A DNA stretch of 53,534 nucleotides from Lachnospiraceae bacterium (GTDB lineage Bacteria > Bacillota > Clostridia > Lachnospirales > Lachnospiraceae). Below the pieces are notes generated by a model that saw only the letters and a program-made list of their open reading frames with translations, did no database searches and was not told the DNA's origin. Location of the stretch: positions 1 through 53,534 of the forward strand of contig JAAVZI010000075.1 in the NCBI GenBank assembly GCA_022791575.1, read 5' to 3'. Below, piece after piece: positions 36,027-44,771 of the stretch. Within the stretch, counting starts at the first letter, position 1, and each line of letters opens with the position of its first letter. The position numbers were made by a program, and so were the translations under genes.

Positions 36027-37790
36027 ATGACACATCATGAGAAGGCACAACAGCTTCTTCGGCAGCAATACCACTGTTCACAGGCGTTATTCGGGGCATT
36101 TGCAGAAGAATTTGGACTGGACTTAAAAATTGCATTTAAACTCAGCACATGTTTTGGCAGTGGTATGCGGCAAGGAGATACCTGTGGCTGTATCACAGCT
36201 TCCTTATTAGTATTGGGACTAGCATTGGGATTTTATGATCCACAAGATCGAGATCAAGAAACTTATAGTAATAAAAAGACAGAAGAATTTATTCGAAGGT
36301 TCACGGAACAGATGGACGGGATGGTAAATTGCCGTGATATTCTGGGAAAGGACATATCCAGACCCAAAGAAATGGCTGAAGTTCGTAAGGAAGGGCTGAT
36401 ATTAAAGAAGTGTCCCCAAGCAATGAAGTTCAGTATAGAGATCCTAGAGGATTTGTTGAAGGATCATCTGAAGTATGCACATGAAAGCAGCATTTATCTG
36501 GAAGATCTTCCGAAAAATGATGAAATGCAGAGCGTGCTTCAAAATATGGGAAAGCTCAGTCGTTTCCGCAGAAATGTACAGAATCTATTATTTTCTTCTG
36601 TCAATAGGATAGCCTTTATTCAATTTGATATCCGTAAATTCAAAATTGTCAATGATTTGTATGGTGAAAAGTTTGGTGATGCCGTATTGGATTTTGTAAT
36701 CAGCCAGTTAAAGGACATCTGTAACGAAGGTCAGTATTATGTTAATCTGCGCAGTGATGTATTTATGATTGTAACCGAATATGACAGAGAAGAGGAACTG
36801 GTAGAACTGATTCATGCGCTGGATTTCAGAATCAGCAGTTATAAAAATGTAAAGCTTCAGATGACTTATGGGGTCTATATGGTGGAAGACCGAAAGATGG
36901 AATTACGGCAAATGGAAGATCGGGCCGCTATGGCAAGAAAGACTGCCAAGAATAATATACTGAGCAATATATTGTTCTATAAAGAACAATTTAAAGATTC
37001 TTTGTATAACCGAAAGTTTATTGAAGAAAATATGCAGGCAGCCATAGCAGAAAGACAATTTAAGATGTATCTCCAACCAAAATACAGCATTGCTAAAAAT
37101 GAAATTATCGGCGCAGAGGCTCTGATTCGATGGCAGCATCCGGAGCGGGGAATGATCTATCCAGACCAATTTATTCCAATCATAGAAGAGAATGGATTTG
37201 TAAAAAAAGCAGATTATTATATTTGGGGCGAAGCCTGCCGGTTTATTAAAAAATGTGAAGAACATGGAATTACAAACTGTCCGATATCGGTAAATGTATC
37301 CCGTACTCATCTGCATGATGATGAATGTATTCGTGTCCTTTCCAATCTGATTAAGAGCAGCCATATTTCCAAAAAGCTGCTGGAACTTGAGATTACTGAG
37401 ACTGCAGGGGATCAGCAGGTCAGTCGTAAGGCACTGCAGCTGAAGAACGAAGGGTTTACTTTGCTGATGGATGATTTTGGAAGCGGGTATTCTTCTCTGA
37501 ATATTCTTCTGGAAACTCCGTTTGATGTTATAAAATTAGATAAAAAATTTATGGAACATATGATGGTTTCCGATAAGGGAAGATTGATTCTGGAGCAGAT
37601 CGTTTCTATGGCAAACCGGTTGGAACTAGGTCTTTTAGCAGAAGGCGTAGAGACAAAAGAACAGATTCAGCTTCTGCAGAGAATCGGTTGTGATCAAGTA
37701 CAGGGATATTATTATGCCAAACCAATGCCGGAAGACGAATTTTTTGCCCTGTTAAAGAAACAGTATGAAACATATTCCGAAAATAAATAG
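36027..37790 (+). CDS. C_GCAxxG redox domain fused to degenerate GGDEF and EAL phosphodiesterase
   Basis: I start at ATG 36027 (MTHHEKAQQL); a TTG at 36006 lacks a ribosome site. The protein has 587 residues. Residues 1-145 match the C_GCAxxG_C_C family: YHCSQALFGAFAEEFGLD, FGSGM, DTCGC, NCRDILG, KCP, with Cys17, Cys53, Cys102 and Cys129 all kept. A GGDEF-type domain (about 190-310) has RSDVF where GGDEF is needed, so it cannot make c-di-GMP. The EAL domain (about 330-585) keeps EAL at 364-366, Asn423, ELEITET, DDFGSGYSSL and the Lys of KLDKKFM, so it should cleave c-di-GMP. No membrane segment. The redox part could sense metal or redox state. Confidence 0.88.
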   Translation: MTHHEKAQQLLRQQYHCSQALFGAFAEEFGLDLKIAFKLSTCFGSGMRQGDTCGCITASLLVLGLALGFYDPQDRDQETYSNKKTEEFIRRFTEQMDGMVNCRDILGKDISRPKEMAEVRKEGLILKKCPQAMKFSIEILEDLLKDHLKYAHESSIYLEDLPKNDEMQSVLQNMGKLSRFRRNVQNLLFSSVNRIAFIQFDIRKFKIVNDLYGEKFGDAVLDFVISQLKDICNEGQYYVNLRSDVFMIVTEYDREEELVELIHALDFRISSYKNVKLQMTYGVYMVEDRKMELRQMEDRAAMARKTAKNNILSNILFYKEQFKDSLYNRKFIEENMQAAIAERQFKMYLQPKYSIAKNEIIGAEALIRWQHPERGMIYPDQFIPIIEENGFVKKADYYIWGEACRFIKKCEEHGITNCPISVNVSRTHLHDDECIRVLSNLIKSSHISKKLLELEITETAGDQQVSRKALQLKNEGFTLLMDDFGSGYSSLNILLETPFDVIKLDKKFMEHMMVSDKGRLILEQIVSMANRLELGLLAEGVETKEQIQLLQRIGCDQVQGYYYAKPMPEDEFFALLKKQYETYSENK

Positions 37791-37798
37791 GAGGATTT

Positions 37799-38740
37799 AT
37801 GTCAGATTTAAAAAAGTATGCATTATTAATTGATGCAGAGAATACAAATATTAAGTATTTAGACAACATATTTGATGAACTTAGAAGTTACGGAATTATT
37901 ACGTATAAAAGAATGTATGGAGATTTTACAAAAGAAGAATTAAAGGAATGGAACGCAAGGGCTTTGGATTACGCGATTGTTCCGATTCAGCAGCCGCATT
38001 ATTCCAAATACAAAAATGCAGCAGATATTATGCTGGTAATTGATGCGATGGATATTCTGTATGCAGGTGCTGTAGATGGATTCTGTATTGTCAGCAATGA
38101 TAGTGATTTTACCAGATTGGTCAATCGTCTATGTGACGGCGGTATGGAGGTAATCGGCATGGGAATCAGCCAGGCCTCTAAGACACTGAAAGCAGCCTGT
38201 ACAGAATATAAGAACCTAGAACAGATCTTTTCTACAGATACCGACGAGGTATTAGAGAGTACCGATGTACAGGGCGCTCAGCTGGAAGAGATTAAAAAGA
38301 CCATTAAAGAACTGATACTGAAAGACAATGGCGTCAGTGGTTTAGGAGGTATCAAAAGCTCCCTTCAGCGTACCTATTCTGATTTTGACGAACGGAATTT
38401 TGGTTATGCTACCATGCGTAAATTCGTGGAAAGCCTGGAAGGTTTCATTGTCGTTCAGGAGGATACCAGTATTTATGTAAAAATTAATGAACAGCAATAC
38501 ACGGAAGAAGAGGAAGTAAAAGCATTTATTGTAGAAATGGTGAAAAAGTCCCGCTGTGATATGGGACATCTTGGCAACCTGGTGCATAATCGTTTTCCAG
38601 ATTTTGACTGCCGGGATTATGAATACAGCCAGTTTGCTAAATTTATTGCCAGCATTCCCAAAATTCAGGCCTACCGGGTAGGAAATAAGATTATGGTTAA
38701 GGAAAATACGAATTATAATCAGAAAAAGGGAAAGAATTAA
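37799..38740 (+). CDS. NYN (PIN-like) nuclease with LOTUS/OST-HTH domains
   Basis: The 313-residue protein has the NYN domain at about 5-145: LLIDAENTN with Asp12, AADIMLVIDAMD and FCIVSNDSDF, the acidic metal site of PIN-type RNases. Two OST-HTH/LOTUS-type winged modules follow (about 160-235 and 245-305), which bind RNA. It starts 8 nt after the c-di-GMP gene, with AGGAGG in between, so both are likely in one transcript. Such proteins are found widely in bacteria, but their targets are unknown. Confidence 0.85.
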   Translation: MSDLKKYALLIDAENTNIKYLDNIFDELRSYGIITYKRMYGDFTKEELKEWNARALDYAIVPIQQPHYSKYKNAADIMLVIDAMDILYAGAVDGFCIVSNDSDFTRLVNRLCDGGMEVIGMGISQASKTLKAACTEYKNLEQIFSTDTDEVLESTDVQGAQLEEIKKTIKELILKDNGVSGLGGIKSSLQRTYSDFDERNFGYATMRKFVESLEGFIVVQEDTSIYVKINEQQYTEEEEVKAFIVEMVKKSRCDMGHLGNLVHNRFPDFDCRDYEYSQFAKFIASIPKIQAYRVGNKIMVKENTNYNQKKGKN

Positions 38741-38850
38741 TGGGTATCTATACCGAAAATAATTTTCAAACACATTCTAGGATAATATGACAAAATATAA
38801 CATTTTTTTGAAATTATAATAGATAAATTAAGGAAATTATAATAAAAATG

Positions 38851-38879
38851 TTGCAGAATTATTAATTATGTTGTAAAAT
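38851..38879 (+). promoter_or_regulatory. sigma-A-type promoter of the SleB-type hydrolase gene
   Basis: TTGCAG at 38851-38856 and TAAAAT at 38874-38879 are 17 nt apart in an AT-rich gap of 174 nt (38741-38914) in which I see nothing else. Confidence 0.65.
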
Positions 38880-38914
38880 AAGGTATACTTCTAAACGGAA
38901 AGGAGCGATGACCT

Positions 38915-40177
38915 GTGATACAATTCAATAAAAAATGGATCCTGACTACGGCAAGTATGATTGTCATAGCCTGGAGCATATTGTTTGCATTTACAGCGTC
39001 AGCAACTTCTACCTCTAATAAAGTGAAAGATGCCAGAGAGAGTGTGGAAAATAGTAAAGATAAGTTAGAAAAGTCCAAACAGAATGTGGCGGAGATGGAA
39101 ACCTCCAAAGCCCAATTGGAAGGAAAACTGGCAGAATTAAATAAAGAACTAGGCAGCGTAAGCGCTCAGTTGGAACAGGCACAGGCTGACTTATCGGAAA
39201 AGCAGCAGGCTCTGGAGGAGACGAAAGAACAGCTGACGATTGCGGAGGCCAACGAAACAGAACAATACGAAAGTATGAAAATGCGCATTAAGTTTATGTA
39301 TGAGAATAATGGCAGCGCAGATCTCCTACAGATGATATTAGAAGGAGAGAATTTTACGGATATGCTCAATAAGGCGGATTTCTTCCGCAAGATGACAGAG
39401 TATGACCGAAATATGCTTAATGAGTATAGTGCAACCAAGGATACCATTGCCAATGCCAAAGCAGAGTTAGAGCAGGAAGAGAAAGAGCTTCAGAAGGCAG
39501 TGGCAGAAGTCGAGAAAAAGAAACAGGAAGTCAATCATCTGGTCAGTCAGACGTCAAAGGAGATTTCCAAACAGGAAGCCAGTCTGGCGGAAGCGGAAGA
39601 ACGGGCTCTTGCCTATGAAAAACAGTTAAAAGAACAGCAGAACACACTGAAGGCATTAGAAGAAAAGGAAGCGGAAGAAAAGAGAATTCTGGCTGAGCAG
39701 GAAAAGCTGAAGAAAGCGGCTGAAGCTAAAAAGGGTGCTGGTGCCAGTTCATCTATTAACTCTGGCAATACCAATCAATCTGGATCTAGCAATAATTCTA
39801 ATATTTCTACGGGTAATGGATATGGAGAAGCTTCAAATGCCAGCAATCTAAAGTTATTGGCTACGATTATATACTGTGAAGCCGGCAATCAGCCTTATGA
39901 AGGTAAGATTGCAGTAGGAAGTGTGGTTATGAACCGGATTAATAGTCCGTTGTTCCCCAATACCATGCTGGGAGTATTATATCAGAAGTCTCAGTTTACT
40001 CCTGTAATGAGTGGACGTTTTGCAGCGGTTCTTGCTAAGGACGGTGCAACTGACAGCTGCTATTCTGCAGCACAGGAAGTTCTGAATGGAAAGAATAATG
40101 TACCAGACTGCCTGTTTTTCAGAACCATTGTCCCGGATAAACAAGGGTTAATTATCGGAGACCATGTGTTTTATTAG
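38915..40177 (+). CDS. secreted coiled-coil cell-wall hydrolase (SleB/Hydrolase_2 type)
   Basis: GTG start with AGGAG 9 nt upstream. The 420-residue protein has an N-terminal signal (hydrophobic 10-27, ASA near 29), a long coiled coil of Lys/Glu/Gln heptads to about residue 275, similar to PcsB-type peptidases' regulatory arm, a Ser/Asn linker and a C-terminal Hydrolase_2 domain (ATIIYCEAGNQPYEGKIAVG, VVMNRINSPLFPNT) as in the spore germination lytic enzyme SleB. The catalytic Glu is likely that of YCEAGNQ. It may act in vegetative wall remodelling or in spore germination. The ABC-F gene follows after 12 nt. Confidence 0.85.
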   Translation: MIQFNKKWILTTASMIVIAWSILFAFTASATSTSNKVKDARESVENSKDKLEKSKQNVAEMETSKAQLEGKLAELNKELGSVSAQLEQAQADLSEKQQALEETKEQLTIAEANETEQYESMKMRIKFMYENNGSADLLQMILEGENFTDMLNKADFFRKMTEYDRNMLNEYSATKDTIANAKAELEQEEKELQKAVAEVEKKKQEVNHLVSQTSKEISKQEASLAEAEERALAYEKQLKEQQNTLKALEEKEAEEKRILAEQEKLKKAAEAKKGAGASSSINSGNTNQSGSSNNSNISTGNGYGEASNASNLKLLATIIYCEAGNQPYEGKIAVGSVVMNRINSPLFPNTMLGVLYQKSQFTPVMSGRFAAVLAKDGATDSCYSAAQEVLNGKNNVPDCLFFRTIVPDKQGLIIGDHVFY

Positions 40178-40189
40178 TTGGAGGAAACC

Positions 40190-42115
40190 ATGATTTTAGC
40201 ATGTCACAATATAGATAAAAGTTTTGGAACGGACGTCATATTAAAGCAGGCGTCCTTTCATATAGAAGAACGTGAGAAGGTTGCCATTGTAGGTATTAAT
40301 GGCGCCGGTAAATCTACACTTCTTAAAATCATTATGAACCAGGAAGAAATGGATCAGGGGGAAGTGATTTTATCAAAAGGCTGTTCCATTGGCTATCTCA
40401 GCCAGCATCAGGATTTATCCGGAGAAAAAGGAATATTTGAAGAAGTATTGGAGGAAAAAAAGGAACTGCTGGAGACAGAGCAGCGGTTACGTTCCATGGA
40501 AGCGGAGATGAAGCATCGGACAGGAGAAGAATTATCTCAGCTTCTGGATAGTTATGCAAAGTTGAACCATAAGTTTGAATATGAAGGAGGCTACACCTAT
40601 AAAAGTGAAGTGATTGGTGTATTGAAAGGCCTTGGATTTCTTGAAGAAGATTTTGACAAGAAAGTATCGTCTTTATCCGGCGGACAGAAGACAAGAGTAG
40701 CATTAAGCAAACTTTTGCTGTCCAAGCCGGATATCCTTTTGTTGGATGAGCCTACGAACCATCTGGATCTGCGTTCCATTGCCTGGTTGGAAACATTTTT
40801 GCTCAATTATGATGGAGCAGTGATAATTGTCTGCCATGACCGTTATTTTCTGAATAAAGTAATTACAAAGGTCATAGAGATTGAAAATGGGGAGCTGATG
40901 ACATTTTCCGGCAATTATTCGGACTATGCTCATAAAAAGGCACTGCTGCGGGAGGAACAGATCCGCCATTACTTAAACCAGCAGCGGGAGATTAAGCACC
41001 AGGAAGAAGTCATAGCGAAACTGAAGCAGTTTAACCGGGAAAAATCCATTCGGCGGGCAGAAAGCCGGGAAAAAATGCTGGAGAAAATAGAACGGCAGGA
41101 AAAACCGGTAGAAATAAACGACCAGATGAATCTGGCGTTAGAACCGGATGTACTGAGCGGAAAGGATGTTTTGTCTGTCAAAGGATTAGCCAAGGCCTAT
41201 CCACCGCTGCAGCTTTTTTCTAATGTGAATTTTGAGATTCAGCGTGGTGAAAAAGTAGCTGTGATCGGAGACAACGGCACTGGTAAAACGACATTATTGA
41301 AGATACTGAATCAGATGGAAGAGGCTGACCAAGGAGAATTTACAATGGGAGCCAAAGTACATGTTGGTTATTATGATCAGGAACATCATGTCCTGCATAT
41401 GGAAAAAACGCTGTTTGAAGAGATATCCGATGCCTATCCAGCTTTAAGCCATACAAAGATCCGTAATGTTCTGGCTGCATTTTTATTTACTGGAATGGAT
41501 GTATACAAAAAGGTGGAAAATCTAAGCGGCGGAGAGAGAGGCAGACTTTCTTTAGCGAAACTTATGCTGTCTGAGGCCAATTTCCTAATTCTGGATGAGC
41601 CTACGAATCATTTGGATATGGTTTCCAAAGAAATCTTAGAGCGCGCGTTGAGACAGTATACCGGCACGGTGCTCTATGTCAGCCATGACCGTTATTTTAT
41701 TAATGAGACAGCAACAAGAATACTGGATTTGAAAAATCAGACATTTGTCAATTATATCGGAAATTATGATTATTATCTGGAGAAGAATGAAGAACTAACG
41801 GCTGTATATACGGACAGCAAAGAGAAAACGGCAGAAACCAGACCAGAGGAAAGTTCTGCCAAGGCTGACTGGAAACAGATGAAGGAACAGCAGGCCATCA
41901 GGCGGAAGCAGGAAAATGAGCTGAAAAGGACCGAAGAGGCAATCGGCAGCGCAGAGGCGCGGATAGAAGAAATTGATCAATTAATGACCGAAGAGGAAGT
42001 CTATACCAATAGTCTGCGCTGCGGAGAGTTAGCGAAAGAAAAGACAGATTTAGAGCAGCAGCTGGAGTCGTTATATGAACAATGGGAGATATTAGCAGAA
42101 AAAGTTCAGGAATAA
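40190..42115 (+). CDS. ABC-F family ATPase
   Basis: ATG 40190 with GGAGG 5 nt upstream is the start; the TTG at 40178 precedes the ribosome site. The 641-residue protein has two ABC domains, Walker A GINGAGKS and GDNGTGKT, signatures LSGGQKTR and LSGGERGR, and no membrane segment, with a linker rich in Lys/Arg/Glu between and a C-terminal coiled coil (EEAIGSAEARIEEIDQLM). ABC-F proteins bind the ribosomal E site; some help translation (EttA-like, Uup) and some give drug resistance. The sequence does not single out resistance; a housekeeping role is the safer guess. Confidence 0.92.
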   Translation: MILACHNIDKSFGTDVILKQASFHIEEREKVAIVGINGAGKSTLLKIIMNQEEMDQGEVILSKGCSIGYLSQHQDLSGEKGIFEEVLEEKKELLETEQRLRSMEAEMKHRTGEELSQLLDSYAKLNHKFEYEGGYTYKSEVIGVLKGLGFLEEDFDKKVSSLSGGQKTRVALSKLLLSKPDILLLDEPTNHLDLRSIAWLETFLLNYDGAVIIVCHDRYFLNKVITKVIEIENGELMTFSGNYSDYAHKKALLREEQIRHYLNQQREIKHQEEVIAKLKQFNREKSIRRAESREKMLEKIERQEKPVEINDQMNLALEPDVLSGKDVLSVKGLAKAYPPLQLFSNVNFEIQRGEKVAVIGDNGTGKTTLLKILNQMEEADQGEFTMGAKVHVGYYDQEHHVLHMEKTLFEEISDAYPALSHTKIRNVLAAFLFTGMDVYKKVENLSGGERGRLSLAKLMLSEANFLILDEPTNHLDMVSKEILERALRQYTGTVLYVSHDRYFINETATRILDLKNQTFVNYIGNYDYYLEKNEELTAVYTDSKEKTAETRPEESSAKADWKQMKEQQAIRRKQENELKRTEEAIGSAEARIEEIDQLMTEEEVYTNSLRCGELAKEKTDLEQQLESLYEQWEILAEKVQE

Positions 42116-42116
42116 A

Positions 42117-42145
42117 TTGACAAACCAGAAAGATTGTGGCATATT
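42117..42145 (+). promoter_or_regulatory. possible promoter of nadBC
   Basis: TTGACA at 42117-42122, a perfect -35, is followed 17 nt later by CATATT. It lies directly after the ABC-F stop codon and 56 nt before the nadB start. Confidence 0.5.
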
Positions 42146-42200
42146 AGTAGGAAAAGACATATGCATTACTTTCACAATGGATAGAAAAGGAAGTCTTAGA

Positions 42201-43526
42201 ATGAATACGAATTATGATGTAATTATAGTTGGAACTGGAGCAGCCGGACTGTTTGCAGCCTTACAGCTGCCCAGAGACTATAGGGTACTGATGATAACCA
42301 AGGATGAGATCGAAAACAGTGATTCTTATCTGGCCCAGGGCGGAATCTGCTGCCTGCTGGGAGACAAGGACTATGATGGTTATTTCGAAGATACCATGAA
42401 AGCCGGAAGATATGAGAATAATAAAGAATCAGTACGTATCATGATTCAGTCTTCCCAACAGATTATTCAGGAATTGATAGATTTTGGAGTTGATTTTGAA
42501 AGAGATCAGGATGGGAAACTGCTCTATACAAGAGAAGGTGGACATTCCAGATTTCGGATTCTCTATCATCAGGATATAACCGGGAAAGAGATTACCAGTA
42601 CGCTGATTGCAAGAGTAAAGGAACGAAGCAACATTACGATTCGCACATTTACGACTATGATTGATCTGATTATCGATCAGGAAGGGTGTAAAGGAATTGT
42701 TATTGCAGACAGAGATGACCACAAGGAGTGGATTTTAGCGAAACAGGTGGTACTGGCAACCGGAGGATTAGGCGGTCTCTTTGTGCATTCCACGAATTTC
42801 CGGCATATTACAGGTGACAGTTTTGCTATAGCGATACGCAATCAGATTGAGTTAGAACATTTGAATTACATACAGATTCACCCAACTACTTTATTTTCCA
42901 GAAAAGAAGGCAGACGTTTTCTAATTTCAGAATCAGTCAGAGGGGAAGGCGCTGTGCTTTTGAACTCTAAGAAGGAACGCTTTGTTAACGAACTTCTGCC
43001 AAGAGATGTAGTGACAGCAGCGATTAAGGATGAGATGGAGAAGGAAGGCAGTGAATATGTATATCTGTCTATCAAGCATATGGATAAGAATGAGATTGCA
43101 CATCGCTTTCCCAATATCTACCAAAGATGTTTGGATGAGGGATATGATCTTGCCAAAGAACCGATTCCGGTTACCCCGGCACAGCATTATCTGATGGGAG
43201 GAATCCGGGCCGGAGTGAATGGTGAGACTTCCATGAACCATTTATATGCGGTAGGAGAAGTTGCTTGCAACGGTGTGCATGGAGCCAATCGTCTAGCCAG
43301 TAATTCTCTGCTTGAAAGCTTGGTATTTGCCAAACGGGCGGTACAGAAGATAACAGAGAATCAGGAAGGGATTAGAACACCAGTTCTGAATGAGTGTGAG
43401 AAGAAACAGTACCTGGCGCCGTCAGAGCGTAAAAGGGCTGACAGAAAATTAATATTAGATGAAATAAAACGAAAGGACGGAGTATTTTATGCTAAATGGT
43501 GTGACCAGGAAGATAAACGTGGATGA
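42201..43526 (+). CDS. nadB: L-aspartate oxidase
   Basis: I start at ATG 42201 (MNTNYDVIIVGTGAAGLFAA), 7 nt after AGGAAG; the TTG far upstream lies over the promoter. The protein has 441 residues. The FAD site GTGAAGL is at 11-17 and the active-site stretch HLNYIQIHPTTLF, then SESVRGEGAVLLN and the C-terminal GEVACNGVHGANRLASNSLL fit NadB. It oxidises aspartate to iminoaspartate, the first step of de novo NAD synthesis; in anaerobes fumarate is the likely acceptor. NadA, the next enzyme, is not encoded here. nadC starts inside its last 38 nt. Confidence 0.92.
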   Translation: MNTNYDVIIVGTGAAGLFAALQLPRDYRVLMITKDEIENSDSYLAQGGICCLLGDKDYDGYFEDTMKAGRYENNKESVRIMIQSSQQIIQELIDFGVDFERDQDGKLLYTREGGHSRFRILYHQDITGKEITSTLIARVKERSNITIRTFTTMIDLIIDQEGCKGIVIADRDDHKEWILAKQVVLATGGLGGLFVHSTNFRHITGDSFAIAIRNQIELEHLNYIQIHPTTLFSRKEGRRFLISESVRGEGAVLLNSKKERFVNELLPRDVVTAAIKDEMEKEGSEYVYLSIKHMDKNEIAHRFPNIYQRCLDEGYDLAKEPIPVTPAQHYLMGGIRAGVNGETSMNHLYAVGEVACNGVHGANRLASNSLLESLVFAKRAVQKITENQEGIRTPVLNECEKKQYLAPSERKRADRKLILDEIKRKDGVFYAKWCDQEDKRG

Positions 43527-44346
43527 GTATATTCTAAGCGCATTAAAGGAGGATATCACTAGTGAAGATGTGACAACCAATGCCATTATGCGCAGACGGT
43601 GTATGGGAAAGGCAGATCTGATCTGTAAGCAGAGCGGAATTATATGCGGTCTGAAGGTCTTCGAAAGAACTTTTCAGCTGCTGGATGAGGAATCAGTTTT
43701 TACAACTGCTTACAGAGATGGTGACTATGTAGAGAGTGGACAGCTGATCGGATTAATCCAGGGAGATATCCGGGTGCTTCTTTCAGCAGAAAGAACAGCG
43801 CTTAATTATCTGCAGCGCATGAGCGGGATTGCAAGCTTTACCAGCAGTTTAGTAAAGGAGCTGGAAGGGACGAATACGATTCTGCTGGATACTAGAAAGA
43901 CGACTCCTAATATGCGGCTGTTTGAAAAATATGCAGTTAAGGTTGGCGGCGGCCATAATCATCGTTATAATCTTTCAGATGGAGTATTAATCAAAGATAA
44001 TCATATTGGCGCTGCTGGAGGTCTGGCAAAAGCAGTGTCTATGGCTAAGGAATATGCTCCGTTTGTACGTAAGGTTGAAGTAGAAGTAGAAAATCTGGAG
44101 ATGGTTGAGGAAGCGTTAGAAGCCGGCGCGGATATTATTATGCTGGATAATATGGACAACGATACTATGAAAAAAGCAGTTGCCATGATTGGAGATAAAG
44201 CAGAAACCGAATGTTCTGGAAATGTAACAAAGGAACGTCTGAAAGAAATTGCTGAAATTGGTGTCAATTATGTTTCGGCAGGCGCTTTGACACATTCCGC
44301 TCCTATTATGGATATTTCTTTGAAAAATATGGAGCCAATCGAATAA
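43489..44346 (+). CDS. nadC: nicotinate-nucleotide pyrophosphorylase (carboxylating)
   Basis: The 285-residue protein has KEDITSEDVTTNAI, SAERTALNYLQRMSGIAS, LDTRKTTPNMR, KVGGGHNHRYNLSDGVLIKD and DIIMLDNM, the complete NadC pattern. It turns quinolinate and PRPP into nicotinate mononucleotide. It overlaps nadB by 38 nt, so the two are tightly coupled, and the product feeds NadD (13897). A FabT-controlled promoter for fatty-acid genes starts 18 nt after its stop. Confidence 0.96.
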   Translation: MLNGVTRKINVDEYILSALKEDITSEDVTTNAIMRRRCMGKADLICKQSGIICGLKVFERTFQLLDEESVFTTAYRDGDYVESGQLIGLIQGDIRVLLSAERTALNYLQRMSGIASFTSSLVKELEGTNTILLDTRKTTPNMRLFEKYAVKVGGGHNHRYNLSDGVLIKDNHIGAAGGLAKAVSMAKEYAPFVRKVEVEVENLEMVEEALEAGADIIMLDNMDNDTMKKAVAMIGDKAETECSGNVTKERLKEIAEIGVNYVSAGALTHSAPIMDISLKNMEPIE

Positions 44347-44363
44347 GAAAATCAAATTTAGTA

Positions 44364-44392
44364 TTGACAAATGGATAGGCATATCATATACT
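44364..44392 (+). promoter_or_regulatory. sigma-A promoter of the fatty-acid operon
   Basis: TTGACA at 44364-44369 and TATACT at 44387-44392 are 17 nt apart, about 60 nt before acpP. The -10 overlaps the palindrome at 44390. Confidence 0.9.
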
Positions 44393-44406
44393 TTGAATAT
44401 CAAAGT
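44390..44406. promoter_or_regulatory. FabT-like operator at the acpP promoter
   Basis: ACTTTGAATATCAAAGT is a 17-bp palindrome that fits the known FabT pattern (TTTGA, three bases, TCAAA). It covers the -10 end and start site, so the bound MarR-type repressor would block transcription. No fabT gene is in the window. Confidence 0.8.
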
Positions 44407-44452
44407 TTTGAAATAAAAGGATAAAATAAATATTTAAAAGGAGATATGAAAA

Positions 44453-44686
44453 ATGTTAGAAAGAGTAAAAGAAATTATTGCAGAGCAGTTAAGTATGGAC
44501 GCAGCAGAGATTAAGTTGGAGACATCCTTTAAGGATGATCTGGGAGCTGATTCCCTTGATTTATTTGAGGTTGTTATGAGCCTTGAAGAAGAATATGATA
44601 TTGAGATTCCACCGGAAGAGGTATCGAATCTGAATACAGTAGCAGAGGTTATGGATTACTTAAAAGCAAAAGGCATTGAGGAATAA
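44453..44686 (+). CDS. acpP: acyl carrier protein
   Basis: The 77-residue acidic protein has the phosphopantetheine site DSL at residues 33-35 (Ser34) in [15 protein letters not shown]. It carries growing acyl chains. AAGGAG lies 8 nt before the ATG. It is the first gene of the operon; a hairpin follows, likely to give a more abundant short acpP message than the long one. Confidence 0.98.
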   Translation: MLERVKEIIAEQLSMDAAEIKLETSFKDDLGADSLDLFEVVMSLEEEYDIEIPPEEVSNLNTVAEVMDYLKAKGIEE

Positions 44687-44691
44687 AAAAG

Positions 44692-44722
44692 AGCGGCTTG
44701 CAAAGGCAAGCCGATTCTTTTC
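44692..44722 (+). terminator. partial terminator after acpP
   Basis: CGGCTTGC at 44694-44701 pairs with GCAAGCCG at 44706-44713; ATTCTTTTC follows. The T-run is broken, so read-through into fabD is likely and this would set the acpP to fab ratio. Confidence 0.75.
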
Positions 44723-44729
44723 ACCTAAT

Positions 44730-44746
44730 ACTTTGAAGTTCAAAAC
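44730..44746. promoter_or_regulatory. second FabT-like operator, upstream of fabD
   Basis: ACTTTGAAGTTCAAAAC keeps TTTGA, three bases and TCAAA, matching the first operator. It lies between the terminator and fabD, with no clear -35/-10 pair, so it could act as a block to RNA polymerase reading through from acpP or hide a weak promoter. Confidence 0.65.
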
Positions 44747-44771
44747 TTTTTAGGGAAGGCATGGTAAAAAG

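Noticed and set aside
38741-38914. AT-rich gap as replication or attachment site
   Set aside because: No repeats or boxes are seen; a promoter explains it.
40675-40690. GGCGGACAGA inside the ABC-F gene, as in the A element
   Set aside because: It encodes the LSGGQ signature and lacks the left arm; a chance match.
40190-42115. Antibiotic resistance ABC-F
   Set aside because: The sequence shows a general ABC-F plan with no feature that singles out a resistance subtype.
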